12,209 nucleotides of DNA, from positions 1-12,209 of the forward strand of contig CANRFK010000159.1 in NCBI GenBank assembly GCA_947629875.1. The letters are read 5' to 3'. Both the position numbers and the translations under genes were made by a program. This stretch comes from an uncultured Clostridia bacterium (GTDB taxonomy: Bacteria; Bacillota; Clostridia; Christensenellales; Borkfalkiaceae). The notes under the pieces are model-generated. The model ran no database searches, was not told the origin of the DNA, and saw only the letters and a program-made list of their open reading frames with translations. Positions 5,318 through 12,159 of the stretch are shown one piece after another (position 1 is the stretch's first letter; the number at the start of each line of letters is the position of its first letter).

Positions 5318-6748
5318 ATGAAAGACCTGACAAAGGGCAATCCGTTCAAACTCATCCTTTTGTTCGCCTTGCCCGTCTTTCTCGGCTGCGTGTTCCAGCA
5401 ACTCTACAACATGACGGATACCTTCATCGTCGGGCATACGGTGGGGGCGGATGCGCTCACGGGCGTCGGGTCGACGGGCGCCATCACCTTTCTCGTCTTG
5501 GGGTTCGTGAACGGCGTAACGACGGGCTTCGGCGTGAAGATCTCCCAGCGGTACGGCGCGGGGGACTATGAGGGAATGCGCCACGCCATCGGGCTCTCCC
5601 TCGTGCTCGGCGGCGGGCTCACCGTCGTTCTCACCGCGGTCGCCGTCCCCTGCACGGGCCCCCTTCTCCGCCTCATGGGTACGCCGACGCAGTATTTCGG
5701 CTATGCGGAGAGCTACCTTCTCGTCATCTTTTCGGGCATCGTATCGTCCATGCTCTATAACCTCGGGGCAAACATTTTACGCGCCGTGGGGGACAGCAAA
5801 ACGCCGCTCTTCTTCCTCGTCGCCGCCGCCTGCCTCAACGTGGGGTTGGACTTTGCCTTCATCCTCGGCTGCAAACTGCACTACCACGGTGCGGCGCTTG
5901 CGACCGTTGTGAGCCAGCTCCTCTCGGGCATCGCCTGCTTCATCTATATGTTCAAGCGCTACCGCGAACTGCGCATCGGCCGTGCGTCGCTGAAATGGGA
6001 TACCCGCCTCGCGTGGGGACTTCTTGCGGTGGGGCTTCCCATGGCGCTGCAATTCTCGATCACCGCGATCGGCTCCATCTTCCAGCAGACGGCGCTCAAC
6101 GGGCTCGACGCCGCCTATCCCGGCGCCGTCACGGCCTATGTCGCGGCGAGCAAGATCGACGCCTTTGCAACGCAGACCTTCGTCGCGATCGGCGCGGCGA
6201 TGGCGACCTATGTGGGGCAGAATACGGGCGCGGGCGACTATAAGCGGGTGAAGCGCGGCATCCTCGTCGGCATGGTGTATTCCGTCGCCTCCGCGGCGAT
6301 CGGGTTTGCGTTCTGCTACGGGCTGTGCTTCCCCCTCATGCGGCTCTTCTTAAAGACGGAAACAAGCCAAACGCTGCAACTTTACTTCCATGATATCCTC
6401 GGCTACGGGCAGAAATTTCTCCTCATTCAAAGCGGATGCTATCTGCTGCTCGGGATCATCTATGTGTTCCGCAACGCCCTGCAGGGGATGGGCAAGAGCG
6501 GCGTCGCCATGTTTGCGGGCGTCACCGAACTTGCGGGGCGCGCGCTCACTGCGTTCGTGTTCGTGCGGATATGGGAATACACCGGTTTTTGCTTCTCCAA
6601 TGCCGTCGCATGGCTGTTTGCCGATGTCTTCCTCATCACGACCTTCTTGCTCGTGAACCATAATCGCAAAAAGGGTGCGGACGGCGCTCCCCGCGGAGCG
6701 CGGAAGAAGCGCAAAGAGAAGCCCGCCGGGCTCACCCACGCGGCTTAA
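5318..6748 (+). CDS. MATE-family multidrug/cation efflux transporter
   Basis: This 476-residue protein has the usual length and about 12 hydrophobic helices of the multidrug and toxic compound extrusion family, which exports drugs or metabolites in exchange for Na+ or H+. The N terminus MKDLTKGNPFK followed by FALPVFLGCVFQQLYNMTD and FIVGHTVGADAL is the standard clostridial MATE opening. The second half repeats the pattern (GLPMALQFSITAIGSIFQQT, AAMATYVGQNTGAGDYKRVK), as expected for the two-lobed fold. It ends in a basic cytoplasmic tail of about 28 residues. ATG 5318 is preferred over GTG 5300 because it matches family starts; the only site is a weak GGGA 6 bases upstream. It is flanked on both sides by homologous lipoprotein cassettes, so it sits inside a recombinable segment. 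The substrate is unknown. Confidence 0.9.
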   Translation: MKDLTKGNPFKLILLFALPVFLGCVFQQLYNMTDTFIVGHTVGADALTGVGSTGAITFLVLGFVNGVTTGFGVKISQRYGAGDYEGMRHAIGLSLVLGGGLTVVLTAVAVPCTGPLLRLMGTPTQYFGYAESYLLVIFSGIVSSMLYNLGANILRAVGDSKTPLFFLVAAACLNVGLDFAFILGCKLHYHGAALATVVSQLLSGIACFIYMFKRYRELRIGRASLKWDTRLAWGLLAVGLPMALQFSITAIGSIFQQTALNGLDAAYPGAVTAYVAASKIDAFATQTFVAIGAAMATYVGQNTGAGDYKRVKRGILVGMVYSVASAAIGFAFCYGLCFPLMRLFLKTETSQTLQLYFHDILGYGQKFLLIQSGCYLLLGIIYVFRNALQGMGKSGVAMFAGVTELAGRALTAFVFVRIWEYTGFCFSNAVAWLFADVFLITTFLLVNHNRKKGADGAPRGARKKRKEKPAGLTHAA

Positions 6749-6769
6749 AATTTATTCGTTCGTTCCGCC

Positions 6770-6797
6770 GCCTCCGCTTACGCGGGGGGCTTTTTTT
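6770..6797 (+). terminator. Terminator after the MATE gene
   Basis: An imperfect GC stem (6770-6777 with 6782-6790, loop TTAC, one bulge and a G-T pair) is followed by seven T. It separates the MATE gene from lipoprotein cassette 2. Confidence 0.75.
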
Positions 6798-6851
6798 CAT
6801 GCGAAAAATTGTGCCTGCTTTCAAAAATTTTTTCATGTATGTGGAAAACGC

Positions 6852-6878
6852 TTGACAACGGGGGGGGGCGGCTATAAT
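6852..6878 (+). promoter_or_regulatory. Consensus promoter with a G9 spacer tract (copy 2)
   Basis: TTGACA (6852-6857) and TATAAT (6873-6878) are separated by 15 bases: AC, nine G (6860-6868), CGGC. It is identical to the copy 1 promoter except for one fewer G. Confidence 0.9.
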
Positions 6879-6949
6879 GAAAAACAGGACGTTTCCGCGC
6901 GGTCATGCCGGCACCGTGCGGCGGCCTGACTTCAAACAAGGAGAAAAAT

Positions 6950-7387
6950 ATGAAAAAAGCATTCAAGTATTTTGCCGCCATGTTGGCGGCAGCCATTCTC
7001 TGCCTTACGCTCGTCGCTTGCGGCGAAAAAGGCACGAAGTACATCTTTAAGGAAGCGCGGGACGAAGGGACTCTCCTCGGCGCCGGCGCCCCCGTGGACA
7101 TGATGACCGAGGCCTACCAAGGCAGTTATATTATCGTCGGAAACGGGGAGATCGAGTGGCGGCTCATGGACGCCGCATCGACGATAGGCTATACAATGGA
7201 CGGCGACAAATATATTTTGAAGGGAGAACTTTTCGAATCTATGGAACAACAGTACCCGGGTTCAATAGGCGAAACCTGGTACGGCCAAAAAACAGAGGAA
7301 GGGTTTGAAATTATATATGAGACGAGCGCCTCTGAAAACGCCTCTGAAGGTATTGTGTGTGTGGTGTTTTCCTTCACCGCGGCATAA
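6950..7387 (+). CDS. Small lipoprotein, paralogue 2
   Basis: This 145-residue lipoprotein has a signal peptide nearly identical to that of the 4727 gene (MKKAFKYF, then lipobox LVAC with Cys24). Its mature part shares the blocks SYIIVGNGEIEW, YTMDGDKYI and YGQKTEEGFEII. Between them it differs strongly, with small insertions: GAGAPVDMMTEAYQG, FESMEQQYPGSIGETW and SASENASEG. ATG 6950 has AAGGAG 6 bases upstream, in the same leader as its paralogue. Surface exposure is inferred from the lipobox. No family function is recognised. Confidence 0.85.
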   Translation: MKKAFKYFAAMLAAAILCLTLVACGEKGTKYIFKEARDEGTLLGAGAPVDMMTEAYQGSYIIVGNGEIEWRLMDAASTIGYTMDGDKYILKGELFESMEQQYPGSIGETWYGQKTEEGFEIIYETSASENASEGIVCVVFSFTAA

Positions 7388-7441
7388 ATCGGGAAGCCGG
7401 AAAAAGTTTACATCGGGCAAGAAAAGGTATTTGCCGGCAGG

Positions 7442-7468
7442 CAGTCCGCTTCGGCGGGCTGTTTTTTT
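7442..7468 (+). terminator. UUCG-loop terminator of lipoprotein cassette 2
   Basis: The stem 7442-7449 with 7454-7461 closes a TTCG loop and is followed by seven T. It is the counterpart of the 5199-5228 terminator. Confidence 0.92.
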
Positions 7469-7511
7469 GCAAAAATTGCAGCGGTTTTGCCTATTTTCTC
7501 CCGCGAAAGGC

Positions 7512-7540
7512 TTGTCATTTTTCCAAAATTGTTGTACAAT
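7512..7540 (+). promoter_or_regulatory. Promoter of ppdK
   Basis: TTGTCA (7512-7517) and TACAAT (7535-7540) are 17 bases apart, each one base off consensus. The start near 7547 gives a leader of about 35 bases that contains the AGGAGG site. Confidence 0.85.
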
Positions 7541-7581
7541 GAAAAACGGTCTAAAACGAATTTATTCAGGAGGAATTTTTG

Positions 7582-10227
7582 ATGGCAAAGAAGTATTGTT
7601 ACCTTTTCACCGAAGGCAACGCGAACATGAGAGAGCTTCTCGGCGGAAAGGGCGCCAACCTCGCGGAGATGACGAACATCGGCCTGCCCGTCCCGCAGGG
7701 CTTCACGATCTCCACGGAGGCGTGCACGCAGTATTATGAGGACGGCAGACAGATCAATCCCGAGATCCAGGCCGAGATCATGGAATACATCGACAAGATG
7801 GAAAAGATCACGGGCAAGAAGTTCGGCGATAAGGAAAATCCCCTGCTCGTCTCGGTGCGTTCGGGCGCACGCGCTTCCATGCCCGGCATGATGGATACCA
7901 TCCTCAACCTCGGGCTCAACGAGGAAGTCGTCGAGGTCATCTCCAAGAAGTCGGGTAATCCCCGCTGGGCGTGGGACTGCTACCGCCGCTTCATCCAGAT
8001 GTTCTCGGACGTCGTCATGGAAGTGGGCAAGAAGTATTTTGAAAAGCTCATCGACGCGATGAAGGAAGCGAAGGGCGTGAAGCAGGACGTCGAGCTCGAC
8101 GCAAACGATCTCAAAACGCTCGCCAACCAATTCAAAGCGGAATATAAAAAGCAGCTCGGGAAGGACTTCCCCACCGATCCCAAGGAACAGCTCTTCGAGG
8201 CCATCAAGGCCGTGTTCCGTTCGTGGGACAACCCCCGCGCCAACGTCTACCGCATGGATCACGACATCCCTTACAGCTGGGGCACCGCGGTCAACGTGCA
8301 GATGATGGCGTTCGGCAACATGGGCGACAACTGCGGCACCGGCGTTGCGTTCACCCGCAACCCCGCCACGGGCGAGAAGGGGCTCATGGGTGAGTTCCTC
8401 ACCAACGCGCAGGGCGAGGACGTCGTTGCGGGCGTCCGCACCCCCATGCCCATCGCGCAGATGGCGAAGGTGTTCCCCAAGGTCTACGAGCAGTTCCAGG
8501 AAGTCTGCAAGATCCTCGAAAACCACTACCGTGACATGCAGGATATGGAGTTCACCGTCGAGAACGAAAAGCTCTACATGCTCCAGACCCGCAACGGCAA
8601 GCGCACGGCGGCTGCCGCCATCAAGATCGCGTGCGACCTCATCGACGAGGGCATGATCACCGAACAGGAAGCCCTCATGCAGATCGACGCCAAGTCTTTG
8701 GACATGCTCCTTCACCCGCAATTCGACCCCAAGGCTTTGAAAGAGGCCGATAAGAACAACGTCGTCGGCAAGGGCATCGCCGCTTCCCCCGGCGCCGCGG
8801 CAGGCACCATCGTGTTCACCGCGGAGGACGCCGTCAAGGAAGGCAAGCAGGGCAAGAAGGTCGTGCTCGTGCGTTTGGAGACCTCCCCCGAGGACATCGA
8901 GGGCATGAAGTTCGCGCAGGGCATCCTCACCGTCCGCGGCGGGCAGACCTCCCACGCGGCCGTCGTTGCCCGCGGCATGGGCACCTGCTGCGTCTCGGGC
9001 TGCGGCGACATCAAGATGGACGAGGAGAACAAGTGCTTCACCCTCAAGGGCAAGACCTATCACGAGGGCGACGGCATCTCCCTCGACGGCTCCACCGGAA
9101 ACATCTACGATTGCATCATCCCCACCGTTCCTGCCGACCCCAACTCGGGCTACTTCGGCAGAATCATGGCGCTTGCAGATAAGTACAAGGCTTTGGGCGT
9201 CCGCACCAATGCGGATACCCCCAAGGATGCCAAGCAGGCGGCGGCGTTCGGTGCACAGGGCATCGGCCTCTGCCGTACCGAGCACATGTTCTTCGATCCC
9301 GCCCGTATCGGCGCGTTCCGCCAGATGATCTGCTCCGACACCGCGGAGGAGAGGGAGAAGGCGCTCGCCAAGATCGAGCCCATGCAGCAGGCGGACTTCG
9401 AGGGTCTCTTTGAGGCGCTCGGCGGCCAGCCTGTCACCATCCGTTTCCTCGATCCCCCGCTCCATGAGTTCGTTCCCACCGAGGAGGCCGATATCGAGGC
9501 GCTCGCCAAGGCGCAGAAGAAGACCGTCGCCGAGATCAAGCAGATCATCGCCGACCTGCACGAGTTCAACCCCATGATGGGGCATAGAGGCTGCCGTCTC
9601 TGCGTCACCTATCCCGAGATCGCCGTCATGCAGACGCGCGCCGTCATGAAGGCGGCCATCGCCGTTGCAAAGCGCCATAAGGATTGGAAAGTCGTGCCCG
9701 AGATCATGATTCCCTTGACGGGCGAAGTCAAAGAGTTGAAGTTCGTCAAGGATATCGTCGTCAAGACGGCGGAAGAGGTCATCAAGTCCAAGCACAAGAA
9801 GATCAAGTACGAAGTCGGCACGATGATCGAGATCCCGCGCGCGGCGCTCACCGCCGACGAGATCGGCAAAGAGGCGCAGTTCTTCTGCTTCGGCACCAAC
9901 GACCTCACGCAGATGACCTTCGGGTTCTCGCGCGACGACGCGGGCAAGTTCCTTCCCGCCTACTACTCCAACAAGATCTACGAGAGCGATCCGTTCGCGC
10001 GTCTCGATACGACGGGCGTCGGCAAACTCATGGAGATGGCGGTGAAAATGGGCAAGAAGGCCAACAAGAAGCTCCACTGCGGCATCTGCGGCGAACACGG
10101 CGGCGATCCTTCGTCCATCGAGTTCTGCCACAACATCGGGCTCAATTACGTGTCCTGCTCGCCGTTCAGAGTTCCTATCGCTCGGCTCGCAGCCGCACAG
10201 GCAAACATCAAGAACCCTCGCAAGTAA
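7582..10227 (+). CDS. ppdK: Pyruvate, phosphate dikinase
   Basis: This 881-residue cytoplasmic enzyme interconverts pyruvate + ATP + Pi and PEP + AMP + PPi, and in anaerobes often works in glycolysis with PPi. All three domains are present at full length. The N-terminal ATP-grasp nucleotide domain (about 1-340) has the KGANLAEM opening and SVRSGARASMPGMMDTILNL (Arg93). The central phosphohistidine domain carries GGQTSHAAVVARGMG with the phosphoryl-carrying His458. The C-terminal PEP/pyruvate TIM barrel (about 510-875) has GLCRTEHMF, GTNDLTQMTFGFSRDDAG and CGICGEHGGDP with the proton-donor Cys836. ATG 7582 has AGGAGG 8 bases upstream; the TTG just before it is not needed. It is monocistronic, with its own promoter and terminator. 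GC-rich, C-ending codons suggest high expression. Confidence 0.97.
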   Translation: MAKKYCYLFTEGNANMRELLGGKGANLAEMTNIGLPVPQGFTISTEACTQYYEDGRQINPEIQAEIMEYIDKMEKITGKKFGDKENPLLVSVRSGARASMPGMMDTILNLGLNEEVVEVISKKSGNPRWAWDCYRRFIQMFSDVVMEVGKKYFEKLIDAMKEAKGVKQDVELDANDLKTLANQFKAEYKKQLGKDFPTDPKEQLFEAIKAVFRSWDNPRANVYRMDHDIPYSWGTAVNVQMMAFGNMGDNCGTGVAFTRNPATGEKGLMGEFLTNAQGEDVVAGVRTPMPIAQMAKVFPKVYEQFQEVCKILENHYRDMQDMEFTVENEKLYMLQTRNGKRTAAAAIKIACDLIDEGMITEQEALMQIDAKSLDMLLHPQFDPKALKEADKNNVVGKGIAASPGAAAGTIVFTAEDAVKEGKQGKKVVLVRLETSPEDIEGMKFAQGILTVRGGQTSHAAVVARGMGTCCVSGCGDIKMDEENKCFTLKGKTYHEGDGISLDGSTGNIYDCIIPTVPADPNSGYFGRIMALADKYKALGVRTNADTPKDAKQAAAFGAQGIGLCRTEHMFFDPARIGAFRQMICSDTAEEREKALAKIEPMQQADFEGLFEALGGQPVTIRFLDPPLHEFVPTEEADIEALAKAQKKTVAEIKQIIADLHEFNPMMGHRGCRLCVTYPEIAVMQTRAVMKAAIAVAKRHKDWKVVPEIMIPLTGEVKELKFVKDIVVKTAEEVIKSKHKKIKYEVGTMIEIPRAALTADEIGKEAQFFCFGTNDLTQMTFGFSRDDAGKFLPAYYSNKIYESDPFARLDTTGVGKLMEMAVKMGKKANKKLHCGICGEHGGDPSSIEFCHNIGLNYVSCSPFRVPIARLAAAQANIKNPRK

Positions 10228-10242
10228 GTTGTTGAAGAAAGG

Positions 10243-10278
10243 ATTTCCCCGCAGCCCAAGGTTGCGGGGAAATTTTTT
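10243..10278 (+). terminator. Terminator of ppdK
   Basis: A 10-bp perfect stem (10244-10253 with 10263-10272) with a 9-base loop is followed by six T (10273-10278), 16 bases after the ppdK stop. Confidence 0.92.
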
Positions 10279-10336
10279 GACGGAAAACCGCCACCCATCG
10301 TGCGTTTTTTACCTACCGGCGAAAAAAGGAGAGAAC

Positions 10337-11278
10337 ATGAAAGTCTATATCTTCGGGAACGGATTTGACTGTGCGCACAAGCTCCCCACACATTATTCCG
10401 ATTTCCGCAAATGGCTCATCGATACCTATCGGGCGACCCCGGACGGTGAGATCGGGCTGCCGCTCTATCAAACCAACTATAAAAGGTTGGAAGTCTATTC
10501 CGAAGAAGAGTTCGCCCGATATTTCCTTCGGCTCATCGACGAAGCCGACCCGCAACCGGAGGAAGAAAAGGATTGGGCGCGCTTTGAGGACATGCTCGCA
10601 GAGCTGAATTGGCAGTCCTGTTTGAACGGGCTTGAAAGACCCAACGATGTCACGGAATACAGCGCCGCGCAGACGGCCTTTGCCGAAAGAGCAAATATGT
10701 GCGGGGATTCCTGCCACATTCTGCGCGAGCTTTTTGAACATTGGGCGCGCTCCCTCAACGAGAAGATCAAGGCGGGCGAGAAAACGCGCGCCCTTCCCCG
10801 CTTTCGGAAAATTCTCAAACCAAAGGATAAATATCTCACGTTCAACTATACTTCCACGCTCGAGACCTTTTACTCCATCCAGGATGTCTGCCACATCCAC
10901 GGCAACCTTGAAAAATACGAAGAGCCGATATTCGGGCACGGCGACCCCGGTTATCGGGAGCAGGAGTACGAAGCCTATGAATACGAAGCCTTTCAAAAAT
11001 TCCGTGCCATCTATCGGGCATACAAAAAGGATACGGACGCGCAAATCGGAAAACATCAGCATTTCTTTGATGGCATCCGCCGCGCGAAGAAGATGTATTT
11101 CTTCGGGCTGTCGATGGGCAGCGCGGATATTCCCTATCTTCGCCACCTGTTCCGTTCGTGCCGCGGGTTGCGAAAAATTTATCTCAACGTCTACAAACGC
11201 GAGGAATATGCGGAGAAAGAGAACATCTTGCGCCGCTGCGGCGCCCCCTGCAAGATTATTCCTTGGTTCCCGTTATAG
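10337..11278 (+). CDS. AbiH-family bacteriophage defence protein
   Basis: This 313-residue protein fits the AbiH abortive-infection family. It opens with MKVYIFGNGFDCAHKLPTHY, the family's nucleotide-binding-like glycine motif (GNGFD at 7-11) and the LPT.Y.DF stretch. In the middle come FNYTSTLE (169-176) and HIHGNLE with His186 and His188, then FGHGD. Near the end FGLSMGSADIPYL (256-268) matches the family's G-[HL]-S-x-G-x-x-D box. Known AbiH proteins stop phage growth by an unresolved mechanism, probably by killing or arresting the infected cell. ATG 10337 has AGGAGAG just upstream. A longer frame from 10229 would run through the ppdK terminator and is rejected. No clear promoter is visible; a TTGACG at 10277 lacks a good -10. 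No partner gene is adjacent, as usual for AbiH. Confidence 0.85.
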   Translation: MKVYIFGNGFDCAHKLPTHYSDFRKWLIDTYRATPDGEIGLPLYQTNYKRLEVYSEEEFARYFLRLIDEADPQPEEEKDWARFEDMLAELNWQSCLNGLERPNDVTEYSAAQTAFAERANMCGDSCHILRELFEHWARSLNEKIKAGEKTRALPRFRKILKPKDKYLTFNYTSTLETFYSIQDVCHIHGNLEKYEEPIFGHGDPGYREQEYEAYEYEAFQKFRAIYRAYKKDTDAQIGKHQHFFDGIRRAKKMYFFGLSMGSADIPYLRHLFRSCRGLRKIYLNVYKREEYAEKENILRRCGAPCKIIPWFPL

Positions 11279-11580
11279 GACGCTCCCTTTTCAAGGGAAA
11301 GTCGGGGGTGAAACCTTTCACGAAAGCCATGAGAGCTTTATAGCGTAACGGTCACCTTCAAACACCGCGTCCCAAACCGTATAAGGCGGAAAGGACGGTT
11401 TGCTCCTTTCAAAGCGCGGCGTAAAATGGCAGCGTTTTCTTTTGTCGGCTTCCCACTAAATGCCGTGCCGCGCCACGAAGAGCGTTCCTCCGCGAGGGCG
11501 ACAATTTTCCCCCTCGGACAGCTCCCCGAAAAATTTCGGAAAATTCGACGGATTGCCCTTAAAATTTTATTTTCATATCC
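11279..11580. other. Gene-poor stretch with several small inverted repeats
   Basis: No convincing gene is seen here. Short palindromes include 11284-11298 (CCCTT/AAGGG), 11308-11321 (GTGAAA/TTTCAC), 11374-11401 (AAACCGT/ACGGTTT) and 11493-11516 (CGAGGG/CCCTCG). On the minus strand a frame stays open from about 11606 to a TAA at 11338-11340 but has no ATG, GTG or TTG start. The mixture looks like interspersed intergenic repeat or a decayed sequence. There is no T-run clear enough to call a terminator for the AbiH gene. Confidence 0.4.
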
Positions 11581-11609
11581 TTGCGCGGGGGCGGAAAAGG
11601 TGATACAAT
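11581..11609 (+). promoter_or_regulatory. Promoter of the small membrane protein gene
   Basis: TTGCGC (11581-11586) lies 17 bases before TACAAT (11604-11609), and a TGA directly before the -10 makes it an extended -10 promoter. The start near 11616 leaves a leader of about 23 bases. Confidence 0.7.
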
Positions 11610-11638
11610 AGAGGTATCAAAAAAAGAGAGGCGTCACC

Positions 11639-11962
11639 ATGGCAAAAAAATCAAATGAAACAACAACAAATTACAGCATCATCAAGGTAACGGCGTTTTG
11701 GGGCATCATCATCTCGGGCTTCGTCAGCCTCATCACCTTTGTCTTGCGGATCGTGGCGAGGTGCGGCATCTCGCTCGGCGGAGCGGGGCGGCTGATCAGT
11801 ATCTTTAACCTCATTGCCAACCTCGCGCTGTTCGTGAGCGTATTCCTCGCCGCGTATGCGCACTCCAAGGGCAAGTCCAAGACGTTCCGCATCCTGTTCT
11901 GGATCTTTTCGATCATGGCGCTTTTGTCCATCCTCGGCATCAACATCCTCGGCATGGTCTGA
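11639..11962 (+). CDS. Small three-helix membrane protein, function unknown
   Basis: I do not recognise a family for this 107-residue protein. After a polar, Thr/Asn-rich start (MAKKSNETTTNYS) it has three hydrophobic segments of helix length: about residues 17-38, 52-74 and 83-105. A Lys-rich loop HSKGKSKTFR lies between the last two, pointing to the cytoplasmic side by the positive-inside rule, with the N terminus outside if all three span. There is no signal-peptidase site or lipobox. ATG 11639 follows a GAGAGG site 7 bases upstream and a good extended -10 promoter, and a terminator follows the stop, so it is a real, independently transcribed gene. Its partner, if any, is not adjacent. Confidence 0.75.
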   Translation: MAKKSNETTTNYSIIKVTAFWGIIISGFVSLITFVLRIVARCGISLGGAGRLISIFNLIANLALFVSVFLAAYAHSKGKSKTFRILFWIFSIMALLSILGINILGMV

Positions 11963-11990
11963 TTGCCCGAAGCACATTTTGCAGAAAAAG

Positions 11991-12020
11991 CCGTCCCGCA
12001 GTTGCGCGGGGCGGTCTTTT
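11991..12020 (+). terminator. Terminator after the small membrane protein gene
   Basis: A 9-bp stem (11991-11999 with 12006-12014, one G-T pair, 6-base loop) is followed by TCTTTTT. It lies 28 bases after the stop. Confidence 0.85.
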
Positions 12021-12032
12021 TGTCTAAAAGAA

Positions 12033-12055
12033 AACCACGCGATAGTCGCGTGGTT
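12033..12055. repeat. Subterminal palindrome of the IS200-like element
   Basis: Arms 12033-12042 and 12046-12055 pair perfectly over 10 bp with a 3-base TAG loop. In IS200/IS605 elements TnpA binds such a hairpin as single-stranded DNA near the left end. Its minus strand is followed by TTTTCTTTT, so it could also block transcription from the right. Confidence 0.65.
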
Positions 12056-12091
12056 CAAGAAAGGCTAAAGCCGATGAGGTAGACAAAGTAA

Positions 12092-12151
12092 CTCCGATTG
12101 GTGTAGAATTGAGTAAGACCTGCCAGTCTGAAAAATTTACACCAATCGGAG
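12092..12151 (+). promoter_or_regulatory. Inverted repeat sequestering the tnpA ribosome binding site
   Basis: CTCCGATTGGTGTA (12092-12105) is the exact reverse complement of 12138-12151. In RNA the 14-bp stem with a 32-base loop would bury GGAG of the Shine-Dalgarno site (GGAGG, 12148-12152) 7 bases before ATG 12160. Leader structures that repress transposase translation are known for IS200 in enteric bacteria. Confidence 0.75.
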
Positions 12152-12159
12152 GATATTAA

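Larger units (their letters stand above)
6823..7468 (+). repeat. Lipoprotein cassette, direct repeat copy 2
   Basis: This is the second copy of the 4599-5228 unit, about 646 bp, in direct orientation. The homology boundary is sharp at both ends: the A5-T6 block at 6823, and the T-run of the terminator at 7468. The copies are diverged, so this is a genuine duplication and not an assembly duplicate. Confidence 0.9.

Noticed and set aside
7408..10131. A 907-codon open frame on the minus strand opposite ppdK.
   Set aside because: It is a by-product of GC-rich third positions in ppdK. The translation is His/Asp/Leu/Arg-rich with no domain, and it spans the ppdK promoter and cassette 2 terminator.
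10229..10336. N-terminal extension of the AbiH gene to 10229.
   Set aside because: It would be translated through the ppdK terminator hairpin, and the family begins at the GNGFD motif right after ATG 10337.
11426..11611. A 61-codon plus-strand frame in the gene-poor stretch.
   Set aside because: No Shine-Dalgarno site or promoter serves it, it ends inside the promoter of the next gene, and it has no recognisable motif.
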